A stretch of 64,000 nt of DNA from Lutjanus erythropterus (GCA_020091685.1 CM034599.1:22939928-23003927), one strand, 5' to 3'; shown: positions 13,201 through 29,211, numbered from the stretch's first letter. Numbers and translations are program-made. Notes: a model not told the origin generated them from the sequence alone.

Positions 13201-16200
13201 TTTCCTCATTACGTACCTGAGCTTTGCCTCCCTATACTTGGAATTTATTTGTTTGTAATCTGGTATGTGTATGACATCAGCATGTTGTCAGTTCAATTCA
13301 GTTCCTCTCTCATCCTCTTGGAAAAGTGAAAAGTGCAGAGTTTTTTTCCAACTGACTGTTCATAAAGTCATCGGACCAAATGTCAATTAAACATGTGCAA
13401 CCATGGCTCATTTTGTTTTGTTGCATTGTTTCTCTTTTTTCCAGTTCTGCCAGTAGCCTGCCAGAACTTCCTGTAATTGGTCCAAAAGTCTGAACCATCC
13501 GCCCCCAAAAAGTTTTCACTCTAGAAACAACTGAGCCATTGTTCAGGTTGATTGGTCTAGGACAGGTTTCACACCTGCAATTTTAGTTCAGATCAAATTG
13601 AAAAGTCTGAAAGTCTACATCAAATGAGGAACGTGTGAAAGGCCTCTGAAATTCAGGGAAGGATTAAGGTAGAAATAGGGCCGTAGTGCTCTAGATTCCT
13701 GGGGGTTTAGGCACCAACCATAAACAGCAACATCCCTGCTGTTTTACTTTATTTTATTTTACATTAAGTGCATGTCATTCCCTGTCTATCTCTACCCTCT
13801 TTCTGTCATCTTTTGCTATAATTTCTCTAATATAAGTATGAAATTCACAAAATACCAATTAAAAAGGCTGGGCATCTTTTAAAATATTTAGATACCAGTC
13901 TCAATAGAATATCTGTTTTTGTACATTATGAATGTTTTGTTACCTCGCGCTGATGAATGTTTTTTTTAGTACGCTAAACAATTTAAGTTTTGTCTTGACA
14001 AAAAACAGCTACATAAGAGCTTTACTTAAAAAATGTAGAATTTACAAAATTATTATATAAATCAGAAAATATCTAATCAAAGCATTTGTAAACAAGACAG
14101 TGAATCTCCCTTACAACAGAGAAACATTTTGGTCAGTGCTGAGAACATATCGAAGCTTTAGATGCAGCTTTAGATACAGTAGAATTTACAGAAATGGTTT
14201 ATTTGTTTTGTAGAGAATTGGGAAACAGTCTGGTGAAAGAATGAACTTTATTGTAAATGTTTATATTATATGATTTATTTTAATAATATTAAGTGATATT
14301 TTCATCAAAGTTCGACATATGCATGCTTCTTTTGTTTATCATAATTGTTAGTAAATATTTCTCACAATGACAGTATACTCATAAAGTGTAGTCACATCAC
14401 AATTGAGAAAAGTTTGAATAGGTGGAGACAAAAACTGAACTCTTAGGTCTTCAAGCTATGTTTCTGTCCATTCATAATATTATTTAGTTCTCTTCTAATC
14501 ATCATATGCCTTTTCTCATATTTTTCATGCCTGATATTTTTGCTGTTTATGTCCTAATTAGTACTTCACTATCATCCCTTCAACAAATAGTCCTAGAAAG
14601 AATCTGTCTTTGACTGCCTTTGGGCTGCTGAAGAGATTTTCTGTCTAATTTACTTTTAATAGGAGTTCTCTCGCCAGCCCTCATGTGTCTCCTCTCCAAT
14701 GGGACATGGATGATGAATGGGGGGGATTGGGTCTCTGTTAGCCTAAGCCTTATGTGCCCAAAACTGTAAAACATATTTTGAAAGCAAATTAAAATCGACT
14801 GTTTCACTGCCTCTTGTCACCAGAGAAGGATCAGCCTTTTATATTATGGTTAGTTGATCTTGCTCACTGTGTGTTTTCAATGCACATGCATGCATACACA
14901 CACATGCACACGTGCACAGAAAGACAGGGGGGAAAGAGAACAGAGGGAAGAAAAAGATTCTGCAGTTTTCAACTTTGAGAGGGTTCACACAGATGGCTTA
15001 TGATAAACAATGTGGAACCTTCACATTTTTGCCAGATTAACTGTGTGTTTGTATTCTTTTGATTAATTTCTCATCTAATAAAACATCTTGCTAATTAAAA
15101 CAGTGCCTTGAAAGTAAACCTAGAATTTGCCAGATGGTCTTTGACCCATAAGAGGGGAAGCGAAGTACATGTATGCATGGTTGTGTTTGGTCTACAGTGT
15201 GGTTGTGTGTTATTACATGGGTATGTTTGCATATATGCATGTGTGTGAATGTGCAGGAAATCGGGGACCATTTTTAATTACATGTACGTCAATATTGTTT
15301 CTCTAGTACTTTTTTTAAAATCAAAGGTAACATTTAGGATTAGGCTTGCACAATATGAAGAAAATGTGTGATGTGCATTAACTAAATAAGCATTGAAAGG
15401 TGAATATTAGCTTTATTCTGGAAGTTGCCACAACTGTTTGGCATATGTTTACATAGTACCTGTGTCAGCTTATCTGTGGGATTTATCATGGTTGGCATTA
15501 AGGTTGTTAATACGAAATGTTTATTAACAATATGATATTAATATTTGATAGTATCAAAAGAACCAAAACTATAATAAAATGATCTAAGTGCCCATTCTAG
15601 ACCTCAGGTAAGTTCAGTCTTTACTGTCCTGCCTGAAAGTTGGCCTTCAGCAAAACTAGACAGTGTTCAGTGACTTTAGCAATAGCACCGTGTGCAGGTT
15701 GTAACCAGTTTTTTGTGTGACTAGAACACAGTTTTATTGTCGTTGTTACTTTTATACAAGTAATAATACCCGAAATCTCAATTCAGAGTTGAAGTGAAAA
15801 GACAGGACAGATGCACGGTGTGTTTTACTCTGCAGCACGTCTTTGTGATGAGTGACTGAAGCCATCACATCACCTTGAGTGAAATGACTTTGGGCATTTT
15901 CACTGGTGTAATTATGCTGATGCAGTTCTGTGTCTCTCTGTCTCTGGCACAGTATGTCTGTGTTGACTGGCTGTTACTTGTGACTTCTAACCATAGTGCT
16001 GTGGGCGAGACATTGAGCCAGACTACAGAGGTTAGTAGTGTATTCTACTGTACAGTGTGTAATTATCTATTTTATGTACTACAGTATATACATAGAATAG
16101 TACTGTATAATATAGTAGAGTATTCAGAGTACGCTGTATAGTATTATTATTGTAATTCTTATAATATATCATTATTATGCATATTTTAAATATTCTTATT

Positions 16201-19200
16201 ATCATTATTATTCATTTATATTACTATGGTAATAACTACAGACAGAGAGAGGTCAAAGCCCTCTTACATTTTTAAAATAATTTAAACATAATGCCACTTC
16301 TTTTTTCTTTTATGCCGATCCAAAACAAGCTCTGATCCGTGACTTAAATTGGAATACAATCTGAATCGTGAATTTTGTGATCTGTTGCACCCCTAATTGG
16401 ACCAATATTTGTATTGTAAAATTGTGATATTGTGATACCATGGCATGTTTTTCTGACAGTTGCGCATTGCAAAACAATGACACCAAACTCATGTATCTAT
16501 ATTATTGGAAACAAGGAGTCATGGCAGAGAGGAAGAAATGGTCCAAAGTGTGGCTTCATTAGAAAGATGACAACAGTGATGGATGTAAGGTCAGAAAAAT
16601 GGTAATTTAAAGTAGGGTGGAAACATCTAGGTCTTTTTTATCAGTCTGACTATTTAGGAAAAGGGACCTGTTATGGCTTCTATGTTTGTGTACCTTCAGT
16701 TCCCTTGAATCACTCTATCTCTGCACGTAAAGCTATTTTGGCCTTACTCATTTCTGCTGGAAGGGCACAGTTATGGTAGGACGAAAGAGTTTGCTTGGTT
16801 TGTTTAGAATAAGGCAACAAAAGTTGCAAATGAGGTTTGGTGAAAAAACTTGGCTAAGATTGCAAACAGTGTACATTACTTTCTCAGTTATAGGAGAGCC
16901 CAGCTTATTGTGAAATAACTGAGATGAAACTTCGGAAGTCACTCCAACAATTGCATTCTTCCTTGATCAACATTGTAGTTTCAGCATTCTAGAGAAGAAG
17001 TTCATTGTAGCTGAATGCTTTCAGTACAGCACTGATGGCCGGAGTTAAAGGGTTCACTGGGTCCAATCATGTTAAAATTGCACGTAGGACACCACCGGAT
17101 GAAAGTGTCCAAAGAACACAAGTACAGTAAACTCATAACCATCTCCACAGCTTCTACTCATTCTCCTTCTTTTCCTCTCCAAAGAAGCTTCCACTCCCCA
17201 CAAATGACAGGAATGGCAAAGAAGCACAAAAAAACCCATTCACCACAGCTCATCCCATCTGGGGGAGCAGGGCAGATGTATGGTTTTAGGCCAGAGATGG
17301 TCTGTCTCTGTGTCTCTCCCTGTGTCTGTGTTGTGTTGGACTGCCTGTCCTGGAATGCAGAATGCAGCCTGTTTTCTGTTAGCCCTGTCTGATCTTGCTC
17401 CCCAACATTGTTTTCTTGCTGCCTCCATAATAGACTGATGGTCTGGTGCTAAGTGGCACCTAAAATACTCTTGTTTTTGTAAGTGTGTGCATGTTGCTTG
17501 CATATGTTGGTGAGTATTTGTGCAAAAACACGTGTTTTGCTGCTACTGTATATACTGTTAGTAGCCACATGTATTTTCCTCTTTAAATTGTGATAATGTG
17601 CAGAGAATTTTGCCTTTTCTCCCTCGTGTCTTCCCCTGACACCCCCCTGTTTGCCTCTCCTCCCCACATCTGAGTGTTTGCACTGGATTTGATGAATGCT
17701 GGGTACAGCCACATAGCTGCAGGCGATGTCAGATAGTCATTAGCTCAATCGGTCTGTTTCTCTACATCCTGTGCTAGCAGGGGGACCACACAGTGTTGCA
17801 GAAACATGGCATGATCTTTGAGGAGATGACTGATAAGTAAAGCATGAGAGCGTAATATTAGAGGGCCGGAGGATGGACTGTTTGATCGCTTAATCTTTGA
17901 CGTGTATCTTTACTGACTCGAACAGGGTGAACCACAGGTAGGCCCTGCAGCCACTGTGGCAGCTTTAGAGTTTTGAAACATATTTTGGACCCTTTTCACA
18001 TTGGCTGCTACAGTCTGTGGTTTAATTTGAAGATGAAAGTGTCTTTGTGACAGTAATGTTTCCCCTTTCATCTCTTGGGTGGCATCTTTTTTCAGTAAAT
18101 CTGACTTACTGAACTTATTATCATGCAATGAGTTATGTGTGCATGTGTGTATGCATGACCAACAGGCCTGCTTGTCCCCAGCTAGTCTAACTCACTGAAT
18201 GCACACTGCGGATATAATTCAGCCACTGGTTGCTTGATTTCAGTCAGCAGTGCGGCATCCACTATCTAAGTTTTCAAAGTCCCTGGGAAACAACAACAAC
18301 CTCCAAGCTGCAGCCTACATGCTGAAAACGTCAAATGGTGCCTGGGATGCTAATGGTGTGAATGTAAACAAGCTAGCAGCTCTTACCTTTTTTTGTGGTT
18401 ATTTAGCCATTTCAATGCCAGAGCTCACCTCCAGACATGCAAGTGTTCCACCAAAACAAGCTCCCCCTGGACATTGTTTTGCAGCAGCACTGTTACTGCA
18501 TTGTGGCCTGAACTCTGCCCAACACATTTGTGATTGGTTTAGAGAAATACAGCAAAGACAGAGCGTTTTTTTTCCCTTATAGCAGACTGTGTATGTGTGC
18601 AGCCAGACATTTCTCCAGCAGTGAGTGCTGTGGAGAGAGGTCTGGCTAGGTGAGATTAGTCCCCAGCTAATCTTGCATATTGCTGGACCAATCAGCCTAG
18701 TCAACCAATCACATTTACGACTGTATGATCAAGGGCCTCTGGTGGAAGTGGTGATTCACAATTTTTGAAAACCTATATATAAACAAAACTGACTACTGAC
18801 TTCTCTAAACTGGCCAATAGGGACCGCAAGTCATCAACAACTGCTAGGCTAAAAGAAGGGTTACTTATAGTACTAACAGTGTTGGGGAGTAACTAGTTGC
18901 ATGTAACTAATTCATTACTGAGAAAACATATGTAATTAAATTACAGTTATTAATCAAAATATTGGTGATTACGAAGCGGTACATTTGAATATTCTTTTTG
19001 AATTGCCTGGCAGAGATCTGCCCTCTACTAAGTTCATTCTTCTTCTTCCGTTTATATTGACACATTAGAGAATATTCTCCCACCTTGTTTGTTTAGTTCA
19101 TATACAAACAGAAATATAAACAATTTCTCGTTTTACAGGAAGTTCTGTGCTTTAATTTTTTTCTTGGCTACCCACAACCTTGAACAATAACTTCACAGCA

Positions 19201-22200
19201 GTGACCTCCTTGTCGGCACTGTGACATTCCTCATTAAGAAACAGTTGCACCCTGAATCCATACATTTTTGATTTTTTACATTTCTGTTTAATAGAAGAAG
19301 TTGTTTATGAATCAGTTAAACAAATGAAGTACAAAGACTTAATTTGTGAGCTTTAAAGTATTATTTTTTTTTTGCTTTGGACAGCTCCAGGCGCACCGTT
19401 TCTTTTATGAATGTTTCATGCTAAGCTAATATACACTTCCATATGTAACACATTGACATTTTGAGCTCATTCACAGTCAAGAGTAGGATGAGAAGATCAA
19501 TACTACTCTCATGTCTAACTGTTCCATTGATCTCACTGCTAAACATTGAGGATTAAAGTAATTGCCCTTGTGGGATGTCTTTGCTTCTATTTTAAAGCAC
19601 ATTTTATGACCCAAATACAAAAGGACACTCCTCACCACTGAAACACAGAACCAAAACATAACATTGAATTGGAAACTGCTATTACTCCCAGATTATTGAA
19701 ACATACAAGCTAAATCTATTCAGTAATTAAATCAAAATGTTGGATTTGAATTTCTCTGATGCCATTTAAGATTTGTTTACATCAGTGTTTTCTGTTAAAT
19801 TTGTAGTAAAGCCTACACTTTCTATCTTGGTCAGGTGAGAAACACACAAACTGCTGATGTTCCACTCACAAGTCAACCTCTTTCATCATATATGTCAAAA
19901 TACCACAGATCCTTTGGGTCATATACCGCCAAGTGATTGGGCTTTTAATTTAGGAGGAAAAGGCACTTTTTTAAACTGACCTTTTTCTTTAATGCACTCT
20001 GTGTCAGTGCAGCAAATTTGAGAACAATTTCTTGTAACTTAATTATTTTGCCTGATCGTCTTGACTTTTCCGTCTGCTCTTTTCCCTCATTTCATCTTCT
20101 CTCTTTTTGTCTCCCTGCTGTTTTGACCGGCTAAAGCTATACTTGAGTCTTTCATTGGTTTTGGGAGAATTCAATCATGGCTTAGTAATTGTTAACAGGC
20201 ACCCATCAAAACCAACCCAAGTCTTTGCCTTGTGCATTTTTCTACATCCTCTGTTTTAATTTTAGATTTATGGAGGGATAATTTCTATGGCAGCAGCATG
20301 TCCAAGCCCCCAAAGCCAGCTCGGTTGCTGTTTTTCCTGTGAGAGAAAGATGACTTTTGACCTAAAGTATTTGCCATCCATCTATCCATTTGCCCTTCAT
20401 CCCATTCCTCTGGCGACCACACCCTTTTTTCTCCGCTCCAAATGCAGCCATCGCAGTGCGTTCCAGTCTCCCTCTGCCATTCCTTCTAACCAGCCTTCCT
20501 TCCATCTCTTATCCCCCAGCCCCACTGTGCCTCCTTACCAAGGGTGGGATAAGTGTGATTGGTTTTGTATGTATTCAATGTGCAGGGTTTGAGGGCGCTC
20601 AGATGGTAGTGATTGGGGTTGTTTTGTAAGACTATGTGGAGGGTAAGCATCTTAGCGTGCTGTAGGGCCTGGCCAAAGAAACCACACAGCTCCACCAACA
20701 GCACTGCAGCGCTCCTCTGCCTGGGATCTTGGTTTTTCTCCTTCACTTTTTGTTTTTTTTTGGTCCTTTTTTTCACATGTTGTGCCTCTCTCAATCTCTT
20801 TCTCTCCTCATCTCTTGTTGATCTCCTTTTATCTGCAGTTTGAAAGGGATTTGTACTTTTTTAGTCTTCTCTTAGTGGTGTGGATGTTTCTTTGTTTTTG
20901 GTTCATTGGAGTTGTAAAAACAGATGTGCGTTGAAGATGTGAGCCCTCGGCTGTTTCTGTTGGATCACACTTTCCAACTTGTACCAGTGAATCAACTTAT
21001 TGTGGTCAAATAGAGAGGACTAAATCAGTCCCTAATTCAAAGTAATAGGTCTTTTGGTTTTCATCACACTGCTGAGTGAATACCGATGAACAAAGTTCTG
21101 CCAAACATTCAGTTTATTAATCATTTGACCGCTGAATGTGTGGCAAGTTTTTTTTTTACTTTTACGAATGTTGACATTGAACGTGAAAAGTCTGTTTCTC
21201 AGCCTTTTTTTTGGGCTTTCAAATCATCTGCGAGAAAACTATCCTTCAGTAACACTTTTTTGTAACAGAAACCTACAGTACGAGTCTAGTGTTCCCTCTC
21301 TTTGTTCCTTCATTAGGTCTCACGTTTTCACAGACGAGAATCAGCTGAGTTTGTTAGTCTCGTTTTATCAGTGTATGATGAGGCCCCTTCTGAAAAATGC
21401 TTGTAAAACACTGAGGCACTCTGTAACAAAGAATGTTCATTTCTGAAGTCGCTCATATGCTGTCCATACATTCTCACTTACTGGAATGCCTTTTCTCCAC
21501 TCATGTGGTTCAAACGATGCAATTCCAACAGAGTCATCCTATATTCCAGTAACCAATTAGCTTTGATGTTATGGATCTTGGGGTTTGGGCAGATTGTATT
21601 AAAGTTTTGTCCACTGTTGTAATGTGCCAATAATCTGCTGCACATTGTGTTGCCCGCCCTCCCACAGAGAGTGTTGTGTCAGCTCGCTACAGAGGAAGAC
21701 GATGCTGCGGCACAGACATTAATGAAGCATACAGGAGTGCAACCTAAAGAGTACCATCTCAAAGTCCTGAGAAAGGTATTGGGCCTTTATTTGTCTCATT
21801 CTTGATACCCATTTAATATAATTATGTGGACATATGCGAATTATGCTCCTTCTTGCCTTTCAGATGGTGGCATTGCTGCAGGAGAACAGTGGGAAGAGCT
21901 GCAGTTGTTTGAGCAACATAAATCAAAGGTACAGGACACTAAACAAGAGGGTTATAATTTACAGTTACATAATTGATTAATCTGTTCCTTTTCTGTACTA
22001 ATTCTATGGTTTGTGAAACATCGAGACAGAATGAAGAAAACTGAGTGTGATATCTTCATATATATTCTTTGGCCAACCTACGGACAAAACCAGAAGATGT
22101 TCAATTTACAGTTCTATACAAACAAAACAAGAAAACAAGCAAATCCTCACTCTAGCTAAGCTGGAGCCTGTAAAATTTGGTTATTTTTATCTGAAAAACA

Positions 22201-25200
22201 CCCAAACAATTAATCAGCAATCAAAATAACTGATGATTAATTGACTCATTGTTGCAGCTGTAGTAGAAACTAGCTTCCGCAGTAAAGTCCTCTCCACCAA
22301 TATTATAGTTTGCATGCAGAGTAGTACATAATGTTGTCTGTCTCAAGTCAGTTAAAATGATTTTTAAAGAGGTGTAGCACGCTTAAACATGTTTTTTGAG
22401 CTGTAAACAAAATTATATTACTGTACTGTGATAGAACACATTAATGCTGATGTTAATATTGACATTTCTCTGTGAACTTGGAGAGTCTGACAGCAGCTGC
22501 CCATGATTGGTCAGCTCCAACTACTGTAGCTCTTACCACTGCTACACTGACCAGTGTGGTCCTGTGTTTCATTAGGCATGAGACTACGCACCCAGCAGTG
22601 GTAATCTTGTGCACTGCAACCCATCCCCTTCTCTCAACCTTTTGCCTATTTTTAGCATTTTTCCAAATTATGTGGTAGGTGGGTGGTAGGCTCAGACCTG
22701 GGTTGCAGTTGCACTTTACAAATACACAAGTAGTACCTTTTTTAAGAAATGTCAAAACACGCAAAATTTTAGGGTGACTGATGAGAAGTTCCAGATAATA
22801 CAGATACTGTCTATATGACTTTTTGCAGGTGTTCATGTGATAGCATTGTCGCCACGTCAGAGGCTTGTGTCCCCCTGGTCACTTGTCCCGAGGCTGCTCC
22901 TCTCATTGGTGCACTGCTGCAGCAGCCAGTGACTTGTGTCAGGGCAGCGCTTAGTGAAGAATTCCTGGATGCTGTGAGCTCTGCCTATTCCAGGTACTAT
23001 GGTTTCCAGAAAGTTCTTATATGAAGTTGTGTATAAAACACACAATCCTGTTTGTAGCAGGATTTTTTTCAGATGTGATGATAATGTCAGTGCTGTTTCT
23101 TTTTTTTGCAGCCAATGCTTGTCATTGGAGGAGCAGGCAGTGGTTTCTCTGTGGTATCATAACCTGTCCAGCCTGGAGGAAGCAGTGCTCAGTCTGTTGG
23201 AGTGTGTTCTCACCATCCCAGGGTCAGCACCACAGAGGATAAACCAGCGACTGGCCCAGTCACTGTTGGTGAGTAATTTATTGTTAAGAGGATTATGCAG
23301 AATCACAACTTAAAAATGAGACAGTCATATATTGATGAGTCATCAAGGCCATGCCCCTTTTTGGGAGAAAACTCACAGTCCCACATATTGGGAGAGATAG
23401 GAAAATGAAAAAGGCTCCTCATCCTTCCTGGAAAGGAAAGGATCCCAAAAGGAGAGCAGTGCGAATGTATGAGCCTCCAGAGCACAGTAATTGTTATTAC
23501 CGATAGTGAGCTAACATTAGCTGGAGTGGGAGGCTGCAGACTGTTGTCTGTAACTAAATCTCAGCCTTGGTTACATCAACAGTTGTCCATTAACAGGTTT
23601 TGTTATATACAGACAACATTTAGCCTAACAATACCTATACCTGTTAATTCAGTATCAACAGTGTCTGGCTGCTGCAGTTAACAATAATTTTTTCTATAGG
23701 TTAATGTGCGGATTTTCTCAATTAATCATATAGTATAATAAATGTCAAAAAATTGTGAAAAAATGCTCTTCACAATTCCTTGGAGCGGAAGAAGACATTT
23801 GAATTGCTTGTTTAGTCCAAACAACAGACGAAAAACTGAAAGATATGTAGTTTACAAGCATTCAAAACAGAAAACGAGTAAATCTTCACATTTGAGATGT
23901 TTGTTTCATGTTTGGCATCTAAAAAAAAAAGATAAAAAGGACTAAAACAGTTATTAAAATAGTTGCTGGTTTGTTGATTGACTAATCAATTAATGGACTG
24001 ATTGTTTCAGCTCTAGTTAAGTTTATTGGTGAACTGTCTGGTTTTGTTTCAAACCAGTGATGTCTAGGCAAGTGTGCAGTGAAACACATGGTTTAAATCT
24101 CAAACATTTTATTTTACCTCCATGAACAACTACTTTGGCAGCATCATTATGGGAAGAAAGTACTCTTATTACAGCCAAGCCAAAAGGCCGAAATATAAAG
24201 TACTGCACTTGGAGAGCTATAATTGTGAAAAGATAGTGAGAGTGCATCTAAAGTTTGTAAAAAAAAATATCTAACATCCTCTTGTTATACTGTTGAGTAA
24301 CTAATATTGGCCTGCTTTTACCTTTGCAGAGTTGCAGAGAGATGTGTATTATCTTGTGGCATTTTCTGTAATTTTACTTTTGCTTGAATTGGCAGCATTT
24401 AAGGCTGTTGATAAATTGGTGACATATTGTTGCCGTTAAATGGATTTGTTGTGTACATAGTTTGACTCATCTGCCCTGAATTATAGAGCCTCACATCAGA
24501 AATCTCTGCACACTCCATATGTGTTTAGCTCCACTTTGGGCTGCTTTGTAAACTGTGAAACCAAACAGTTTGAATATAAAGCCTCCTCATTTTATTATGA
24601 GGTATGGAGTTGCAATGTTTTCATATGCATAGTTCTTGGAAGCGTTCCATCGCTTTTTTGGTGGACCTTTATTGACTGTTTTGGCCTGGCGAACTCACAC
24701 CATTTGGCTTAGCTCTGCATGCATCTCACATCATTTGGCGAGCTCTAAACTGCATCTCACATCATTTGGCTTGTGCTACACAGCCTTTACTGTGCTGGGT
24801 AAGTACTGAACTCTCTGTCGCTTGAGTCCTTGGCCACTCCTCACTTCATATTACTTAAGATCATGCCCAGTTCAAAAGTCAGAAGTGATTTTTGATTTAT
24901 AGATTGTTAGAACTTAGTAAGTGAAGATGATATCCTCATTACTACAACGCAATCAGAAAATACCAGTGGTGATTTGTGGCCACCAGGGGCTGCTTTTTAT
25001 TTTGTCCCGCAACAACGTGGAACACGTTAGACAAATTAGTGGAGCGGTTGTGGGAATGATAACAATAAGATAATTAAATGTGTCACTGAAACTAGACAAA
25101 ACACTGAAAGTAGGTGCAACAATGTCTAACAGAATCTAAACCTGTCTCTACAGAAGCATTTCCCAAACTTAGGATCGGGACCCAAAATGGGTCACAGTCA

Positions 25201-28200
25201 TAGTAGTAATAAGTTAGAGTAACATAAATTGGCACTAATCCATATGAACATTAGCACTGATTAAAGGAGCAATATGTAGCAATTGCATGTGCAAAAATGA
25301 GTACTATTGTCCACATAGCAAGTTGGAGACGTATGCAAGATATCAAATAGGTTAAAATCCTATTTAGTATACACATAACTGTTAATTGTCTGTCAATGTA
25401 AGCCCATTATTCTGAAAATAAAACCCCACTGCTCTGAAAATAAACAATCTGGATTTTGAGTTAAGTGGCTGTCTGTCTCACTGCCTGCCAGACTCCCATT
25501 AACAGATTGCTCAGTTTAACCATTATAAACATCTATGCCTTCTGCAAGTTAATCGATGATTTCTTTTGAATCATAAACACTCACTCATTCGGCAAACATT
25601 TGGCACAAATTTTGATTTACGTGAAACGGAAACATACACAGTCATTCCATCCCGAGGAGGACACCGCGGCCACAGCATCAATGTCAGAGAATCCAGTATT
25701 TCATTCATTCAATAGTATTTAACATGTTTTATTGATCTGTGATGAAATCTTGTGGTCACTTGATGATTTTTTTTTACAGTAAATATGACAGATTTCTCGT
25801 GTAAAGCAAAGTAAAATACAGCTGTGGTCAAGAAATGTAACAGCTACCTCACTAATGGTTAAAACTATAAACCAGTGCAAGGCTTCAAACACAAGCCACC
25901 ATGTTATGAACGTGATACCAACACTAACAAAAAGTCATATTTGTCTTTGAACATAAAACGGCTAACTGCTGACTGAGACTACTCTGTCCAGGTGTGATGG
26001 GAAAAGTAGGGAGTCACTGCAATATTTTAATAGGAAGACTTGTGTTGATCCGCTCCTGTATGCCATGTTTAAAGTTACTGCATTACTCTGTTACAGTACT
26101 CCTGTACCAATTTCAAATTAAAACCCCTCTGCCATTTCAGTAAAGGTTAGTTGTGAGGTGGTGAGAAACTTAACATTACTGTTAACAAATTTGAGTATTG
26201 CTATGATATACTTTTATAATGAAATAAATACATGTCAAAAACATTTTGAATTAAATAAATTAATTTAAATGGTTCTTCTGTTCTTTATCAGTTCATAAAT
26301 GTAGACGTTATGGCAATCAGTGATGCATTTTTGTAAGTTTGGGTCCCAGGGAGACATCAGATATCTTTTGGGTCTCAAGCTGAAGCAAGAGTTTGGGAAC
26401 CCCTGCTCTACAGTAATTAATCTTGAAGTAGGCGTGATATAAAAATAGAGTGGAGGCAAGTAGATTGATCTATGTAGACATGTTTTCTATAAATTGTTTG
26501 TGCCAAACGTCTTTGCCCAGCAATATAATACCTTGTTTGTACAGTTATGGATGGCATCCTATTTACCAAGGGTACTGATTGCATTGCGTTTGGGAGTTGT
26601 AAATGTCAGTTGAACAAGAATTTACCTGCCTCATGCTAACTTCAGTGAAGTTTGTCAGTTGTGTCACTCTTGTTTTCCCAGGGTGATGGTCCACTTGAGC
26701 TGTGTACATACCAGGGTAGAAACCCACACTTTAAGGAACTGTTCCTAAAATTTTAGATGGATTTGAACACATTGCTGTTCATGTATCTGAATAACTAACT
26801 CTGAATGTAAAGGAGTATACCTGCCTGTTGATTCCACTTGATTCCATCATCTTGAGTTTTACTGTCTCGTCATGGATCCTGTGTTAATTTTTGCAGCAAA
26901 TTTTTGTTTAGTCCTTGTCAGTAGGTACAATCCCATGTAGTTTTAGTCATATTAAGTTGACTGAGACTAAAACAAAAACAATTCAGACAAATTAAATATC
27001 ATAAGATTTTAGTTCTAAATCTGTAGTAGATTTAGTCATCTAAAATCTAATGGATTTAATGAAAGTGTAATGCATTATTTAATATTCCCTGGAATATCCA
27101 AACTCATTATATACTCATAGGAAACATGTATTAACCTGCCATTAGCATTAACATTACATATACTACAGTTTTCTCCTTTGCCAAATCATATGTCTAGGAT
27201 TAAGTATACTACATTTCTTCAAACATGCACTTTTTATTAAATATTTGTGTCTGTTTCAGTTGTTTCAAATGACAGTGAAACTTAACACTTATTATCTTTG
27301 GTGTGTCAATCAATCTTTTAATTTACGATCTAAGATTAGAAATTCTGCATTACTCACTTTTCTAATCAGCGCAGGACAGTGGTGGGTTTTCTTTTCTTTT
27401 TTAATGTATTTCAGTGTTAGTGAAAACACACCAACTCAGGTTAGTTTATAAAATAATGTTAGCTTGAAAAACAAAAACATTTAAGTGTTTACCTTTGCAC
27501 GACTCTCACGATGACTCATCTGCAAATGTTGCTTCAAGGGCTTTGTTTTGTCAAATGTGATATTTATCCATATGTCTTTTCTTCTCTTTCTCCCAAATGT
27601 TGATATTTCTGTACAGTTTATGAGACATGAAGCAAGTACATTCTAGTTGACCTCCTGGGTAGATGGGTACTTTCCAATTGTGTGCGTCTAACCTCCCTAA
27701 CACACAAAGAGATTGGACCTCTTCCCGACTCGTCCCTCCATAACATTTTTGCTGTTTTTTAATTCAGTGATGAAAATGTGAATAGCTTTTATCATAGATT
27801 TTGTCATCATTAATGATTTTTTTAATTATTTATCATCCTATTTTCAGTAGTGAAAAATTGTCATAGACAAAGACTATGATAAAAAAATTATTAGTCAAGG
27901 AAATTAAAATTGCATGGATCTGTTTGTTTGCACTCCCATCCCTTTCTTATTGACCTCAGTTTTTATCGCCTCACTAGTTCACACGCACATGTATGACACA
28001 CATATGCCTGTAGTCGCCGTGCTATGTTTATGATATTGCATCTGGTATAGCGTGTCTGTCATTAAGAGGGTGGGAGGCATACGTTTAGGTTTCACTTAGC
28101 CTTCAGGTTGTTTGGATATCAGATGTGCGTTTCACATATGTGTCTGTGTATATGCGAGTCTCTGTTGGTGTACACGTGTGCAAGAGCAAAAAAAAAAAGA

Positions 28201-29180
28201 GGCGTCTGAGTTGCCTGGCTTGTCTCTCTCCTCGCCTCCCTTTCACTCTCTTGTTTAAACTGCAATCAAAAATGGGAAACATGAAATTAGGCCCACATTC
28301 CTCGTTTTGGCTCGTCCCACCCCCCTGTGATCCAGTGAGAGACACAGGCCCAATAACAATAAACACTCACTTCCTGGGCCTTACTGCCAAAAACAGGATG
28401 TTTGTTGTGTGCTGTAATTGACCCTCCTTGAAGTGTTAGTGGTAAGGTATGGAGGAGGACGCTCAAAAACCCATCTGTTTTCACTAGGGGGAACCATGAC
28501 AGTTTGCACACATGCATGCACGCAGGCATGCAACCCACATGCAGAATCACACTGGCGTACATAAACTGTTTTGTCAGTGCTCACGCAAACACTTGCATAT
28601 AAACCCTGCTCCATTTGATTAATGCTGTTTTCTGGCCTGAGAGGACAAAAAAACAAATGGACATGTCAAAACTAAGGTTGAAAAGAACTTGATTTGCATG
28701 TCGAGACATTGTAATGAGACTACATAACCACTGTGTGGTGCTGTTTAGTCTAACTGACTTCACTTGTGGCGCTTTCAGTTTTATAAAACCAAGTTATAGG
28801 TTATTTGTTCCTATTTGGCCTTGATTGTTATCATAATTATTGTAATACATGGTTTACTATATTTTTAACAAAAATTACAGGTTTTAAGTTGGTTATGAGT
28901 AAATCAAACAAATAGAAAGCTTACTCATAATTCACTCTGGCCCTCTTTTTAGTCTCTCTACTACTGTATTACACTGTGCTCCCCCTTTGGTGAAGTGTAT
29001 GCCCCTATAGATGAGTGGGGGGTGAGAGAGAAAATAATTGGGGGACTAGAAGATATATAAACATGGAGAGGGAGGCAGACATGAACAGTACAGCTGTTAA
29101 ATGTTTGCGCTGGGGCGTTTTAGAATGTGTTAAATCTAAAACACATGATGAGTGTGCATTAGGCAGAGATGAGAGTAAGA

Positions 29181-29211
<31 letters not shown>

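Noticed and set aside
18250..18582. 110-codon plus-strand frame in a FANCC intron
   Set aside because: It lies within sequence resembling a dispersed fish repeat and the translation matches no family I know.
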